A stretch of 64,000 nt of DNA, taken from assembly GCA_950097015.1 (NCBI GenBank), contig CATNEN010000001.1, positions 19,534,501-19,598,500 on the forward strand, given 5' to 3'. The DNA comes from Macrostomum hystrix. Lineage: Eukaryota; Platyhelminthes; Macrostomidae. Each line of letters starts with the position of its first letter. Position 1 is the stretch's first letter. The notes beneath the pieces were generated by a model. The model was given only the letters and a program-made list of their open reading frames with translations, had not been told where the DNA came from and did no database searches. Below, one piece after another: positions 33,309 through 47,800 of this stretch. Position numbers and translations under genes: made by a program.

Positions 33309-35205
33309 GCATAAAGAGCTCTAGAATCTTAGCAAGAACTCTAGAATCTTAGCAAGAACTCTAGAAACGCAGCAAGAACTCTAGAATCTTAGCAAGAACT
33401 CTAGAATCTTAGCAAGAACTCTAGAATCTTAGCAAGAACTCTAGAATCTTAGCAAGAACTCTAGAATCTTAGCAAGAACTCTAGAAACGCAGCAAGAACT
33501 CTAGAATCTTAGCAAGAACTCTAGAATCTTAGCAAGAACTCTAGAATCTTAGCAAGAACTCTAGAATCTTAGCAAGAACTCTAGAATCGCAGCAAGAACT
33601 CTAGAAACGCAGCAAGAACTCTAGAATCGCAGCAAGAACTCTAGAATCGCAGCAAGAACTCTAGAAACGCAGCAAGAACTCTAGAATCGCAGCAAGAACT
33701 CTAGAATCGCAGCAAGAACTCTAGAATCTTAGCAAGAACTCTAGAAACGCAGCAAGAACTCTAGAAACGCAGCAAGAACTCTAGAATCGCAGCAAGAACT
33801 CTAGAATCGCAGCAAGAACTCTAGAATCGCAGCAAGAACTCTAGAATCGCAACAAGAACTCTAGAATCGCAGCAAGAAGTCTAGAATCGCAGCAAGAACT
33901 CTAGAATCGAACGAAGAACTCTAGAATCGAACCAAGAACTCTAGAATCGCAGCAAGAACTCTAGAATCGAACCAAGAACTCTAGAATCGCAGCAAGAACT
34001 CTAGAATCGAACGAAGAACTCTAGAATCGAACCAAGAACTCTAGAATCGAACCAAGAACTCTAGAATCGCAGCAAGAACTCTAGAATCGCAGCAAGAACT
34101 CTAGAATCGCAGCAAAAACTCTAGAATCGCAGCAAGAACTCTACAATCGAACCAAGAACTCTAGAATCGCAGCAAGAACTCTAGAATCGAACCAAGAACT
34201 CTAGAATCGCAGCAAGAACTCTACAATCGCAGCAAGAACTCTAGAATCGCAGCAAGAACTCTAGAATCGAACCAAGAACTCTAGAATCGAACCAAGAACT
34301 CTAGAATCGCAGCAAGAACTCTATAATCGCAGCAAGAACTCTAGAATCGCAGCAAGAACTCTACAATCGAACCAAGAACTCTAGAATCGCAGCAAGAACT
34401 CTAGAATCGAACGAAGAACTCTAGAATCGAACCAAGAACTCTAGAATCGAACCAAGAACTCTAGAATCGCAGCAAGAACATTAGAATCGCAGCAAGAACT
34501 CTAGAATCGAACCAAGAACTCTAGAATCGCAGCAAGAACATTAGAATCGCAGCAAGAACTCTAGAATCGCAGCAAAAACTCTAGAATCGCAGCAAGAACT
34601 CTACAATCGAACCAAGAACTCTAGAATCGCAGCAAGAACTCTAGAATCGAACCAAGAACTCTAGAATCGAACCAAGAACTCTAGAATCGAACCAAGAACT
34701 CTAGAATCGCAGCAAGAACTCTATAATCGCAGCAAGAACTCTAGAATCGCAGCAAGAACTCTACAATCGAACCAAGAACTCTAGAATCGCAGCAAGAACT
34801 CTAGAATCGAACGAAGAACTCTAGAATCGAACCAAGAACTCTAGAATCGAACCAAGAACTCTAGAATCGCAGCAAGAACATTAGAATCGCAGCAAGAACT
34901 CTAGAATCGAACCAAGAACTCTAGAATCGCAGCAAGAACATTAGAATCGCAGCAAGAACTCTAGAATCGCAGCAAAAACTCTAGAATCGCAGCAAGAACT
35001 CTACAATCGAACCAAGAACTCTAGAATCGCAGCAAGAACTCTAGAATCGAACCAAGAACTCTAGAATCGAACCAAGAACTCTAGAATCGAACCAAGAACT
35101 CTAGAATCGCAGCAAGAACTCTATAATCGCAGCAAGAACTCTAGAATCGCAGCAAGAACTCTAGAATCGAACCAAGAACTCTAGAATCGCAGCAAAAACT
35201 CTAGC
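33309..35205. repeat. 20-bp satellite with a 400-bp higher-order repeat
   Basis: About 95 units of CTAGAATCGCAGCAAGAACT in perfect 20-bp register. Variants are AATCTTAGC (left third), AAACGCAGC, and AATCGAACC or AATCGAACG (right half). The rare variant CTATAATCGC occurs at 34321, 34721 and 35121, exactly 400 bp apart, and the AACATTAGAATCGC variant recurs at the same 400-bp offset, so 20 monomers form a higher-order unit. Non-coding; every frame is interrupted by TAG. Confidence 0.95.
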
Positions 35206-35839
35206 TACTACGTAGTAGAAGTAGAATCGTTCTGGCTGGAATAACACTTATTGTAATCGCTGAAAAGTCCTTAATTTAAATTAAAATCTTTCTGAAAATC
35301 GAGTTTAGAAATCGGAAGAAAAAATCGGGAAAAAAGTAAAAAAAACATCAATAGGAAGGCCAGATTAAAAATCGAATCTTGACCTACCTCAGATCTACGC
35401 AACTGAAAAGCAAAAGCTGAAATGTTAGTCCGCCAAATCAGCGGAATTACAAATTTGAAGAAGCTGTTTTGCACCTGAAAGCAGATCTTTCCAGCAGCTC
35501 TCCGTTTTGCGACAAAGTTTTCAGATTAACACACACAGGCAACCGGCTTTGATTATGTGGCCAACTTCCCTGACGAAATTTTGCCTTTTTTCAGCATTAG
35601 ACGAGAGAAAGGAAAAGTGCAGCCAGATTCCTTCGGCAATGGGAAAAACAGAAAGACAAATCTGCCAGCCGGAAGGAAAGAGCTTACAGAGGAAATAAGA
35701 GAGGCGAAGGCAGGTGACAAAAATCTGGCGCACCTTAATGATTGATCATCTGTATAACGCCTGTCAGATTAAGTCCTCCCAGCTGCAATCTAAACTAGAG
35801 CAATTTAAGAGCAGATTAGACAGAATCATAGCTAGAATT

Positions 35840-36310
35840 GTAGCTGGAAGCTGGAATCGTAGCTGGAATCGTAGCTGGAATCGAAGCTATAATAGACTAG
35901 AATATTTTATAGAATCGCAACGAGAATCGTAGCTATAATCACAGCTAGGGTCTTAGTTTGAATCGCATTAAGAATCGTAGCTGGAATCGCAGCAAGAATC
36001 GCAGCTGGAATTGTATCTAGAATAGAGACTAAAATCATAGCTAGAATGAAGCTATAATCGTAGCTGGAATCGAAGCTAGAACTTTGACTAAAATCACAGC
36101 AGAATCGAAGGTAGAATTGACCAGAATCGTTTCTAGAATCGCAACGAGAATCGTAGCTATAATTTTGGTTAGCATCTAGGCTAAAATCGAAGCTAGAATC
36201 GCAGCTAGAATCGCAGCTAGAATCGCAGCTAGAATCGCAGCTAGAATCGCAGCTAGAATCGCAGCTAGAATCGCAGCTAGAATCGCAATTAGAATCGCAG
36301 CTAGAATCGT
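35840..36310. repeat. Degenerate arrays related to the 20-bp satellite
   Basis: From 36185 to 36305 a clean 12-bp unit, AGCTAGAATCGC, repeats about ten times. From 35840 to 36180 irregular GCTGGAATCGTA/GCTAGAATCGTA units occur. Both share the core CTAGAATCGCAG with the 20-bp satellite 600 bp to the left. Sequence between (35206-35839) shows nothing recognisable. Confidence 0.85.
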
Positions 36311-36689
36311 AGCAAAAGCCGTCGAAAAAGTTGCGAAAAATTGTTGAAATTGTTTGCAAGCCCAGCAATATGGCAGCAATATGTTTCTCCTCCCAAGTCT
36401 GTTATTATCGATTGAGTTAGTTACGTGTAGAATTTTGAGCGACGAGTAAGGACGTAAATGAAAGAGAAAACACGGTGAGGAAATCGGATGCCTCGGAATC
36501 GGCCAAAAAGCGAATCAGACTTTTGCAACTAAACCGACAAAAACTGGTATCACACTGAAAATAACTTCGCTAGTCATGGTTACAACTGAGGTGAAATTGG
36601 ACTCACAGAAATTCAAATAAGTTTTCTACGAAGCCAAATAGTGCCAACATTGTTAGCTTAGACTGGGAAATACGCTCGTACTATTTTGG

Positions 36690-37490
36690 GAGTGGCAGAG
36701 TGGGAGAGTGGGAGAATGTCAGAGTGGCAGAGTGGGAGAATGTCAGAGTGGCAGAGTGGGAGAATGTCAGAGTGGCAGAGTGGTAGAATGTCAGAGTGGC
36801 AGAGTGGCAGAGTGGCAGAGTGGGGAGAATGTCAGAGTAGGAGAGTTGGAGAGCGGGAGAGTGGCAGAGTGGGGAGACTGGCAGTGTGGGAGAGTGGGAG
36901 AGTGGCAGAGTGGGGAGACTGGCAGTGTGGGAGAATGTCAGAGTAGGAGAGTTGGAGGGCGGGAGAGTGGCAGAGTGGGGAGACTGGCAGTGTGGGAGAG
37001 TGGCAGAGTGGCAGAGTGGGAGAATGTCAGAGTAGGAGAGTTGGAGAGCGGGAGAGTGGCAGAGTGGGGAGACTGGCAGTGTGGGAGAGTGGGAGAGTGG
37101 CAGAGTGGGGAGACTGGCAGTGTGGGAGAATGTCAGAGTAGGAGAGTTGGAGGGCGGGAGAGTGGCAGAGTGGGGAGACTGGCAGTGTGGGAGAGTGGGA
37201 GAGTGGCAGAGTGGGGAGACTGGCAGTGTGGGAGAGTGGCAGAGTGGCAGAGTGGCAGAGTGGCAGAGTGGCAGAGTGGGAGAATGTCAGAGTGGGAGAA
37301 TGTCAGAGTAGGAGAGTTGGAGAGTGGGAGAGTGGGAGAGCGGGAGAGTGGCAGAGTGGGAGAGTAGGAGAGTGGCAGATTGGGGAGAGCGGGAGAGTGG
37401 CAGAGTGGGAGAGTAGGAGAGTGGGGAGACTGGCAGTGTGGGAGAGTGGGAGAGTGGCAGAGTGGGAGAGTAGGAGACTGGCAGATTGGT
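36690..37490. repeat. Purine-rich minisatellite, G-rich on the plus strand
   Basis: About 800 bp of 8-10-bp units of the types GAGAGTGG and CAGAGTGG, arranged in longer recurrent blocks. One example is GGGGAGACTGGCAGTGTGGG; AATGTCAGAGTAGGAGAGTT is another. Open frames here (SGRVGE, SEWQ) are artefacts of the repetition. Confidence 0.93.
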
Positions 37491-38858
37491 AGATTCGGAA
37501 AAGGAAGTGCAGTGAAGGGAGCGTGCAGATCAGCATGTCTATCAATTTATCTGTAATTGAAGCTAAAATTATTAAATTTATTAAAATCTGACTCACACAA
37601 AAAGGTTTCCCTAATCAATTAAACAAATCAAAATAGTTTTTTTTCTCAGCAATCAAAAACTCCACCAACATATGATTGATTGCAATCCTTTGGACTGGGA
37701 TTAGGTGCGAAGGAACTAACAAATTGGGATATTCACATGGCAGCTAAGCTTTGCCTTGCTTTGGGAAAGAATTCAATTGAATTGCATTGCAGAGGCGGCG
37801 GGAGACAGCCCAGATAAAAAGAACAATGAAGTCAATTAAACTGTCAGGCAGGTCGATAATCCGCTGCCATGAAACTGGACGGCTGGGGGTAATAGCCTGC
37901 TCTGTGCCTTAGAAGAGGGAATTAAAAAAGTCAAACTCACCGCGGCAGTCAGACGGGCAGACAGACAGGCAGGCGGACAGGCAGGCGGACCGTCGAATAG
38001 AAACTTTAGCAATGGAAGAGTTAGTCGATCGCGTGAAGGATTTAGGAGTGACTGGGTTGCCCACCCATGGCTTTGCAGGGCCGGCTTCTTGAGAGAGTGC
38101 AGAAAATGGAAATAATGGAATGTGGGATTGAGATCTACCAGTTGTTGAGGCGATTGCGCGTGGCAGATTGGCTGTGCCTCTTAATTCCAGCTTAAATGCC
38201 TCGCCTATTGGAACACTTGGCGAGAGCCAATAGAAAATCGGCACGAATATTTAGGCTTCTGGTGACAGAAAACATGAAGTAAATGAAAGTCTGACATGCG
38301 CAAATGATACTACTCTTGGTAGCTCAGTTGATTGAGAATAGTAGTTGTTACCAAATTAAACTGAAGATTTTTTATTTCACATTAAAACCATCCGAATAAA
38401 AGTAAACAGGAAATATTTTCTTAGAAATTGAGCTGCTAGAAAAGTTGAAAACTTACAATTCAAACAAATGATAAACTTTTCTACGTTTTTAGAACAGCAA
38501 GGTTTATTTTATAACGAATTTCAGAGGATAAAAAAACATTATAACGAAAATACTCACAAAAATTCCTTTAATAAAAATATGTCATATTTAACATGCTATT
38601 AAAATATCTTTGAGCAGGTTGCCTCCTTAAAATGATATTTTCCGTAAGAAATGTACGAGTACTAATAATCTTGTTATTGTCATTTTAAAATACTTTGCTC
38701 TGTTGTATACGAATCATGATTTACTGTGCTTTTCCTATTTCATTTAACGAGGCTAAACTGCAGGCCAGATCCAGATTAAAAAAACTAGTTCAAAAGCACA
38801 ATGGCAAACTTTTTTGTTAAAATTAAATTAGCTCTTCAAGATCTTCGGTTCTGTTGAA
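37491..38858. other. Intergenic and dynein 3' flank
   Basis: No gene recognised. A short (CAGACGGG)n-like patch occurs at 37945-37995. The AT-rich segment from about 38380 to 38858 is probably the 3' UTR and termination region of the dynein gene. Confidence 0.45.
38503..38508 (-). promoter_or_regulatory. Candidate polyadenylation signal of the dynein gene
   Basis: AATAAA on the minus strand about 350 nt past the dynein stop codon (38859). It is one of the first canonical hexamers downstream. Confidence 0.4.
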
Positions 38859-41800
38859 TCACTTGGTGTCGCACAGCAGGGCCACGCCTCGCAGAATCCA
38901 GTGATCCGGGTCCTTGTTGGTGCGCAGCAGCAGCGGGAAGATGTAATTCAAATCGGTACGCTTCGGCTTCTTGTACACCGGACACTCGTACAAGTTGTTG
39001 GACTTTGGCCTCTCAGTATTGATGGCGTAGATGTGCACCACTGGCAGGCTGGTGTACAGCACCTTCGCCGGCGGCTCCATCAGGCGGGCGTTGCGTCTGT
39101 CCCAACCGGCGCCGTCCAGGAAAAGACCGTAGACATACACGCCCTCGGCTGGCGGGTTGTGCACTTCCTCCTTCAGCAGCTTGGTGACGTCGTTCATGAG
39201 GAACACAGAGTCTAGAGCCCAGCCCTTGTGGGCGCGGGTGATCTCCTGACGCATGGCGGTCAGGAAGCCCTGAGGATTGAAGAAGCCGGTCATCCAGTAG
39301 CTAGTTGGCCTGCCTTCGAACAGCCAGCTGTGAAATTGGGCATTGCGGTCTAGCAGATCGGTGAACCAGAAGCCCAGAGTGGCCGACTCCCAAGAGATTC
39401 GACGCCACAGCTTCGGGATGCGAGCGTCGAACATGTTGTCGAGGGCATCCTGCAGGTTCTCGGACATGATGATGGTGCCGTCGATGGCCAGCTTGAGATC
39501 TGTGAGGGTGCTGCGCACGTTGCTAATAACTCGCTGCATTCGATCGATCTCCTGCTTGAGGAAGATGTGCAGCGGCTTCAGGTGGTCCATCTTGCGCAGC
39601 TTGTCTCGCACCTGCAATTTTTTCGTTTCGAAAACAACAGTCAAATGGCTGTGACGAAAAGGCAGCAATCAGTTGAGTATCTGTGAGCAATCAAGCAATG
39701 ACTTACCTCGAACGGATTGTAGTCCTCCGGCAGTTTGGCCAGCATGTCGTCGCACTGCCTGTAGACGATCGACTCGCGGGTCTCGCCAGCGCCACCGGCG
39801 CCGCTGTCCTTCGGCTGAATGTTTTGGATGGTCTCCAGCATGGCGTTTGCGTTATTCGTCTGGTAGCTGTGGGAAAAACGAGTTGAACATCGATGGTTTA
39901 CGATTTTTTATTACAAAATGTTTGGAAATGCGTATTTTAGACTCATTCTACAAACAAATCAATAATTCAACATTGCTTACGTAACGTCCGCATTGGCGTG
40001 CAAGCCGAACACATCGGGCGCATCAACCAACGGTAGAGCGTCGACAAAGGAGCGATACTCGTCAATCTGCTTGCACTTGGGAATTCGGTAGCCCTTGTTA
40101 AACTGGAAGGACTCCAGGAACATGCTTTCGCTGAACCACACCTTGGCGTAGGTGTTCAACAGTCGCTTATCGTAGTCGTCCGTCACACGACCTCCGTATT
40201 GGACCTCGCCAATCATGTAGCGAACTGTCACCCAGCTGACGCCGCGCTTGATGTCCATGTCGTCGAGGTGGTTCTGTACGAACTGTACTGTGGCCGAGAA
40301 GTCCGACTGGTTGAACTCGTACGGAATGTTCCAGCCAATGGGACCGAATTTACGACGCTCCTGAAAACAAAAATGTTTGTTGGGCTTGTGATTTCGTGTT
40401 GTCACATACGATATGGCCTATCTGGCGTCTTACTGAGTTTTCCTCAGACAAAATATTCACAACAGCAAAAACTTAGTTCTGATCACTCACCTGAACAATT
40501 GTATGCATGAAGGCCACGCTGTATAGGATGGGCTTCCACTGGGTCATGTTGCTCACATCAAGCTGGTCTTGGGTGAGTAAACCGTAGGTCCTGCGCAGGC
40601 CGGCCCTGATGCCCTGAGGCGGATCGTAGGTGAACTTGATGGAAGACTGCAGAAGGTTGATTGGGAAGCTGCGATGCGGCTCGGTGGTTATCCAGCACCT
40701 GAAATTGTCGTGACTCTCAGCGGTGGTCACCGTGTCCAACAACTCGTCCATGAAGTTCAGGCCCAGATGACAGTTCTGCAGCAGAATCCAGCGACCCTCG
40801 GACATGCTGGCCTGGAGCAGCCGTCGGGCGTGAACCTCCTGACCCTGACCCATGGAGATGGCGCCGCTCTGAATACCCAGCTTCTTAGCCAGCCGTTCAA
40901 TGTTGTCAGTGGGATCGCTGCCAAGAGACAGGAAGCAGATCATGGGAGTCCGGCAGTCGGCTTCGTCCGCCATGGTCTCCAGGTTGGTGATGACGCCATC
41001 GGCGTACTGGGCGCCCATGATCTCGGAGACGTAGCGCTTGGCCATGGGGATGGTTCGGTCCGGGGTGATTGACCGAACCAGCAGCAGCTTGTGGAAGGTG
41101 CTGGCTTTGTCGTAGCCGTCAGGAATAAGGCACTCCTCCGGAGCGTCTTCGTCGCACCAGGTCTTCCAGGGCTTATCGTTCTTGGCGATCTGCTCAGTGA
41201 GTAGGTTGAAATGAGCCAGCTTGCTCAGCTCGACCAGGTTGAGCCAGATCAGATCCTGGATCCACTTCTTTGGTTTCGGTTCCACAGCGTTAAGGTCCAG
41301 GGCTGCGCCACCCTTGATGAAGATGGAGAACTCGTCGTGCTTGACGTGACCCGACTGCATCTGTAGCTTCAGCGTCAGCAGAATGGTGAATGTGAACTTG
41401 TCCACCTCGTACAAGCCACGAGCAGTGTAACGGAACACCTCGAAGGTAAGGTAGTCGATGATGTTGGAAATGCGCTTCAGTGTGATTGGCGACTTGGTTG
41501 AACGGGCCATACTCAGGTCGAAGAGACCAAGGAATTGGCGCAGCGAAGTCTGGTACATGACGTTCACCATGCTCATTTCGACGATCAAGAAGTACAGGAG
41601 AGAGCCGCGAGTAGCGATTGGTCGGTACTCCTCTCGGGCAGTGTTAATCTTAACCTCGGTATCAGCCGCAACCGCAAGCTTCTCCCGAACATCTTCAGCT
41701 GTGATCTTCGTAACTCGCAGCACCTCGATCAGGGACTCGTCCTCCACTAGGCTGCCTTCAGTGCTGGTGAGCCGGTACAGCAGGTTGTCCTCTAGCTCCT

Positions 41801-44800
41801 GCATCTTGCGCTTGTTGGCCGTGACATCCTCCATGAGCTTTACGCGCTCAGTTTCAAGCTCAGCCTTTTCTGTGACAATTACAACACCCAGCAGCTGATC
41901 CTCCAGACCTTTCATCGTTACGGTGAAATCAATCATGGAAGTCTTGGCGTAGATCTCAGGCGTGTACCTGGGATTTGGCAGCTTGGTGGTGATGTACAGT
42001 CGGAAGCCGTCCATCACGTCGCACTCCTTGTCACCGACTTTGACCTTAAAGCGCTTGCCAGACTTGATAAAATTTCTCTCCAGGATGTTGTCAAGCGCCG
42101 GATCGAGCTCCTCGCCAACGTCCTCAATGATCATTGGCCGACCCAAAGACAAGCTGTCCTCCAGGTGCGAACGGAAGTACTTGTGGTTCAGGCTAGTCAA
42201 TTGGAGCTCGTTGTTTTTCTCCTTGTTCTTAATCCAGGCCTTGCCCTGACCTTGCGGGTCGATCAGCAGAGGGTAGCGTGCGGCTCGCGTTACGATCAAG
42301 CCGTTCTGCGTGGACAGTTCGTCGTTTGGCAGACCCTGAAGGTTCCACTCACTGATGGTGGCATTGTCTACCAGCATGGAGATGAGGTTGAGGTCCTGTA
42401 TGGTAGAGATTCGAGGCGCAACCATTTAATTAGGTTTTGGACAAACGGACTAAAATCGACACAAAACTCTGCTCAAAGATAAGCTACTAGTCTTAATGGT
42501 CTCACGAACCTCCGTGAAAGGAATCTTGTTCTGCACCAGCTCCTTCTTCCAGTTGCGCTGAAGCAGATTTCGGAAGTCCTGGTTAAACGGACCCGAATAG
42601 GAGAGGAAGGCGGTGGCAAGAAGAACGTCTCCCACCAGGCGTTGGATCTGCGATTCGAAGCCCTTACTGGCTTCAGTCCAGCGGATTCGCTCTCCGGACA
42701 GACCTTCGATCAGTGTGGTGGCATTCGACATCTTCCTTCGGCAGGCCTCGGCATCGTCCATAAGGGCCTGCTTCTCGGCCATGGCCTTGTCGTACTGGGC
42801 CTGCACCACGTCCAACTCGCGCTGCTTCTCGTCCAGCAGAGCTTGAGCCTGATTGAGCTCCGCCATGGCCTTCATCAGGCGGCCCTCTTGCACCACCAGG
42901 TTGGCCTAATTTAGACAGATTATGGGTTTTAGGTTATAGATTACTTTGGGCTTACTTAATACTTATTGAAAGTTATGGTACTTTTTGCAACAAAGCTCGT
43001 TAACTGACCTTTAGCGGTAGGACCTCCTTGTTGATGCCGAAGAAGGTAGCCATGGCGGTTGTCCATGAACACAGGCCGGCCACGTTGCCGCTGACCTTCT
43101 TGGCGGTCTCGATGTTGTAGTCCTCCATGTCAAAGTAGGGCATTAGGAGCTCCACAGTCTCGCCATTGATGGTGTCCTTCGGGAAGTTCAGCAAGGCACC
43201 GAGGAAGTCGCCGCTCATCAGCTTGAGCGCCTCGGCCCAGGACGGCTTGATGCAGGGCCGCTCTGGGTCCATTGTGACCGTATCGATGCGCTTGCGGAAC
43301 AGCAGCAGCACGCAGTCCATGATGCGCATGATGAGATGCGGTGGCTTGGCCAGTTTCTTCACCGTAGAAATATCGGCGGGCTTGATGGTCTGCAGCGCGC
43401 TCTCGGCCTCCTCCAGTGCCGGCTTGGCAGCTTCGAGCTTGCCTTCGGCTATGGCTTTATCAGCTCCGATCGCGTCCACCAGGGCCTGGGCTCGGTCCTT
43501 CACAACCTGCACCTGGGCTTTCACTTTCTGAGCGGCGGTGGCCTTCACTGTCACATCCTTCAACACCTCTTCGGCCTTGCGATTGGCGATGGCCAACTCT
43601 TTCTCCTTCTCGACGAGCTCCTTGCTGAGCTCGTTCACGGACTCTGTGGCTTCAAGCAGCTTCTTCAGACCCGTATTCATGCGCTTAGCCAGCAGGTCCA
43701 GAGTGCTCTTCTTCGAGCCGTAAATCTCTTTGTAGCCCGAGATAAACGACAGGTAAGACTTTGGCGTCACGTGTGTCTGACGACGGAATCGCTGGAAGTA
43801 GTCGGTGCAAGTCTCGGCCACCAGGTCTTGGAATTGACCCATCACATTCACCACAGACTCCTTGACCTGCGGAGTGCAGACAATGTCAAATGACGACAAG
43901 AAGTAGCGAGACACTGAGACCAGCGCATCCTTGGGCCAGCGCTGAAACCAGTCCATGGTGCAACCAGAGATGAGGCCTGGGAACTTCAAACTGCGGTTGC
44001 GGAACTTCTCGCCCACCGGTGAGAAGCAGAGAACCACATGCAGGTACTTGAGCACCCGGGTCATGTAGTAATCCTGCAGGTTCTCATTCGATGGCGGTCG
44101 GCGAGGGTATTCCTTCTTCATCACGGGCACAAGCTCGCCAAGGATCTCGTCCATCTCGTCACGAGCGAATAGGTTGGCAATCTCACCAGATGACAGCATG
44201 TTGTTGAGGAATTCCAAGAAGCCCTCTTCCTTGATCTCATTGTCAGTAAACACAAATGTCATGCCCTTTCCTTTGCCACCGGCTGTGCGGTACAACACCT
44301 TCAGGTCTTCAAGAAGATTGCTGACGTTGTAGGACCTGGTGAGAGTGATCTGGAAGGTGTCGTAGCCGGCGATGAATGAGGCCAGGCGAGTCAGCGACTG
44401 CTTGCCGGAACCGCCGACACCAACAAGCAGAGCGTGACCCTTCGTAGTCCTGATGATCCGGGAGATCTTCACCAGGTGGATCATGGCGTCCTTGAAGAAC
44501 ACCAAGTCCAGCTTTCCGCCGCGCACGACCTCATTGTACTGGCTCATGTAGCTCTGCAGTTTCTCGTTGAGCTGCTCGTAGCTCTCAATAGGCTCGTAGA
44601 CTTTTGGAGCGCTCATGTCGGCATCGTCTGGCTCATCGCCAGTTGGCTCTGGTGCTTCACGCAGGAAGTCGACGAAGTAGGGCTCCACCTGCATCAGCTC
44701 GGAGACCTCGGGGCCGCAATCCTCGTCGGCAGTAAGCTTGATGGTCTTTTCGAACCAGTCCTTGTCGCTCTGCTCCGTGAATCGGTCGGCAATAGTGCGC

Positions 44801-47800
44801 GTGCACTCGTGCTTCCACAGGCTCATCACGACACCGCGATCGTTGGCAATCTCGCTGATGGTGTTAAGCATGCCCTGCCAGATGCGACTCAGATCGCGAA
44901 GGTTGAACACGTAGTGAAACTTGGCCGGTGTGGGCAGCATGCGGATCTTGGTGCGCTGCCAGAGTCGACGAGTGGCTGGAACAAGCTTGTCCACCAGGGC
45001 GCGGATGTTCTCCGAGAAGCCTCGCTCAGCGCAGTAGTGTCCTAGACCCACTGTGCGGAAGATCTTGTCAATGCTGGCATTGCTCGGTAGGGTGCAGTTG
45101 AACACACAGAACTGGCGCTTCAGCCGCTGTGGGATGTCGTTTCGGCCACCGCCGGGGTGAATCATGGCCGCGATGATCTGGATGTCCACAATTGTAGTGA
45201 ACTCGCCGGGCTTCTCCAGATTGTAGAAGCCGTTCATCTCCATCATCTGGCGAGTGATCTCGTTGGTGATCTGGTCGCCCCATTCGTTGATGATCGGCAT
45301 GTTGATATCGTCGATGAAGACAGTCATCCTTTTACCGGCCGGGGGGCCAAAGGTGGAGCCCATGCGCTTGTCAACGTAGCTCTCGACAGTGCGTTGGAAC
45401 ATATTCGGCGTGGTAGCGCTTGAGAAGTTCAACGACTTGAAAATGTGCGCCTCGGGGTCGTACTTGCTGCAGTAGCCCTTTACAATGACAGTCTTGGCTG
45501 TGCCCTGCTCACCGATCAGCAGCACTGGCTTGCCCTGCTTGGAGATTGTGTTGATGAGGAAGTCAGTCCTGGTGTTGTCTACGTTCGGCACCAGGATGCC
45601 GGTGTACTCCGGAGTCTCGTCAGTCGGATAGATATACTCCTGCACTCGCAGGTCCCAGTGCTGCCATTCGCCATTCTCGTTGACCAGATACTCAAAGATA
45701 GTGTCCTCGCCCTTGATTGGTGGCAGCGGAATGCCCGAGTAGGTTTTCATGTTCTCCTGCAGCCTTTTGCGATCGTCCAGCTCTAATAGTGCGCCCAGTG
45801 ACCACATGATGGCGAAAATGATCAGCTTCTGCAGGTGCGAGCTGGGCAGGTCGCGAACCTCTTCGGTGGACGCTAGCAGGCCATCCAGCAAGTTCGTGGC
45901 TTGACGAATGTAGTTGCAGTCCAGGAACTAAAAATGAATTAACGGTTCAGATATAAAAAAATGTTTTTTTCTCTGGTATCAAGCCTTGAATTTTGTCCGC
46001 AACTCACCGGCATTTTCGGATTCAGCGTCTGCTTCACATACGTAGCCGCCTCTCCATAGCAGGCTTCAAATGTCGAGAAGATGGTCTCCCGTTGACTCTC
46101 CGGCCTGGTGAGTAGCCAACCCTTAAGAATAGGCTCCCAGTCGAGCACGGAGGAGCTCATGAAGATCATGCCGTTTCGCGACACCGTTGCAGGCGAAGCA
46201 TTGTCGATGTTGTGCACTTCAAATAGGATCTTGCAGTTCGGCGCCATCGGGATACGATCACCGTTGGCCAGGGTCAGCGTCTTGTTATCGTCCAGTACGG
46301 AGTTCAAGTTCTCAATCCAGATGGCGTCCACAGGGCCGTCCAGGATGAGCCAGACGTGATCGCCCTTCTTTGTCTTGTGAGTTCGACGCCAGAGCGTGGA
46401 GAAGATGCCGTCAGTCCAGTCGTTGGTGGCCACATCGAGGCGGCCGAACATCTGCGGCGCGGTGATGGCCTTCGGATTCATGCGCATCTCTTTGTGGGGC
46501 TCGCCGCACTCTGACATTGCGCGCATCAGAGTAGTGATGCACTTGGTCTTGCCAGCTCCTGATGGTCCCAGAGTCATAATACCGTGACGCACTCGCTGTG
46601 TCTCGAACAGCTGGATGCACTTCAGCACCCATGGAGCGTGGTGGATCAGACCGAGTTCGTTGACCTGGTTGAGAATCGCTGCCTCGATCTCCGGGTAGCC
46701 TTTCTTGTCCAGCTGCATGCCCGGGAACAAGTCGTCGATGAGGCTCATAAACAGTGGCTCGTCTTCATCCACCAGCTTGGACAGGTTCATGTCGCGCAGC
46801 ACTCGCATGACAATCATCGGCTCGCTATCCTGCGGGTTGGCTCGCTTGAAGGCGCCGAGGGTTCGCAACACGGACAGAATGTTACGGAGGCCGAAGTCGT
46901 AGTGCACCTGCTTGCTCAGTTGCTCCTCGCACAGCTTGTACAGGGTGAAAAACTTCTTGGCCAGAAGCACGTTCTGCAGGAAACCGCAGGAGGCCAGCTT
47001 GACGCGCATGATGATGCCGCGATCTGGCACCATCATGGCCACTGTACGGAAGTTGATCTTCAGGTTCTCAGGCAGCTCTTGACGACCGGCATAGCCAGGG
47101 TTCTGTCAAAGGGAAATGAACGGCTTTAAGTCGAGTAAAGCGAGGAACGTGGAGTCATGTGAAAAAATGCAAAAGAGACTGAAGCGCACCATCGTGAGGA
47201 AGATGCCAAACTCCGGGTCCATTTCGACCAGGTCACCGTCAGTGAAGATGAACTGCGACTTGCGTTCCTTCTTGCAGGCCAGCACAATGGCGATCTGTTG
47301 GGCCGCGACAGACAGCACGGGCAGCTCAATACGGTTGAACTCGTCGAAGCAACCCCAGCTGCCAGATTGGGCTAGACCCTGTCATATGTATAAAGAAAAG
47401 TGAATTTTTCCATTTTAACAACCACAGTCAAACCGTATGATAGGATGCTTTTCTGAATCCATAGTATGCAGTCTTACCTTGTAGATACGACCCAGACCTC
47501 GGTAGTCCATCTGGTCGGAGCAGTTAAACACCACAACGTACTTGCCGAGACAGCGGCCCATGTCCTTGGTGGTCTCGGTCTTGCCCGTACCTGCGGGACC
47601 AGCAGGCGCTCCGCCCAGAGCCATGCCGAGAGCCTGCGCGATGGTGATGTAGCAACGATCAGTCAGCGGCGTGATCACAAGACGATCAGTGCAGCCGAGG
47701 AACTCGTTCATGTAGTGGAAGTCCACATCTGTGATGCTGACTAGGCACTGGTCGGTGTCCTCCTTGAAGTAGAATCGTGACTGTTTCAACCATTCGAAGT

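Noticed and set aside
33309-35205. CRISPR-like regular repeat
   Set aside because: Units are contiguous with no unique spacers, and the context is eukaryotic.
36686-37492. Plus-strand frames of up to 219 codons rich in SGRVGE
   Set aside because: Artefacts of the purine-rich minisatellite; overlapping frames give equivalent peptides.
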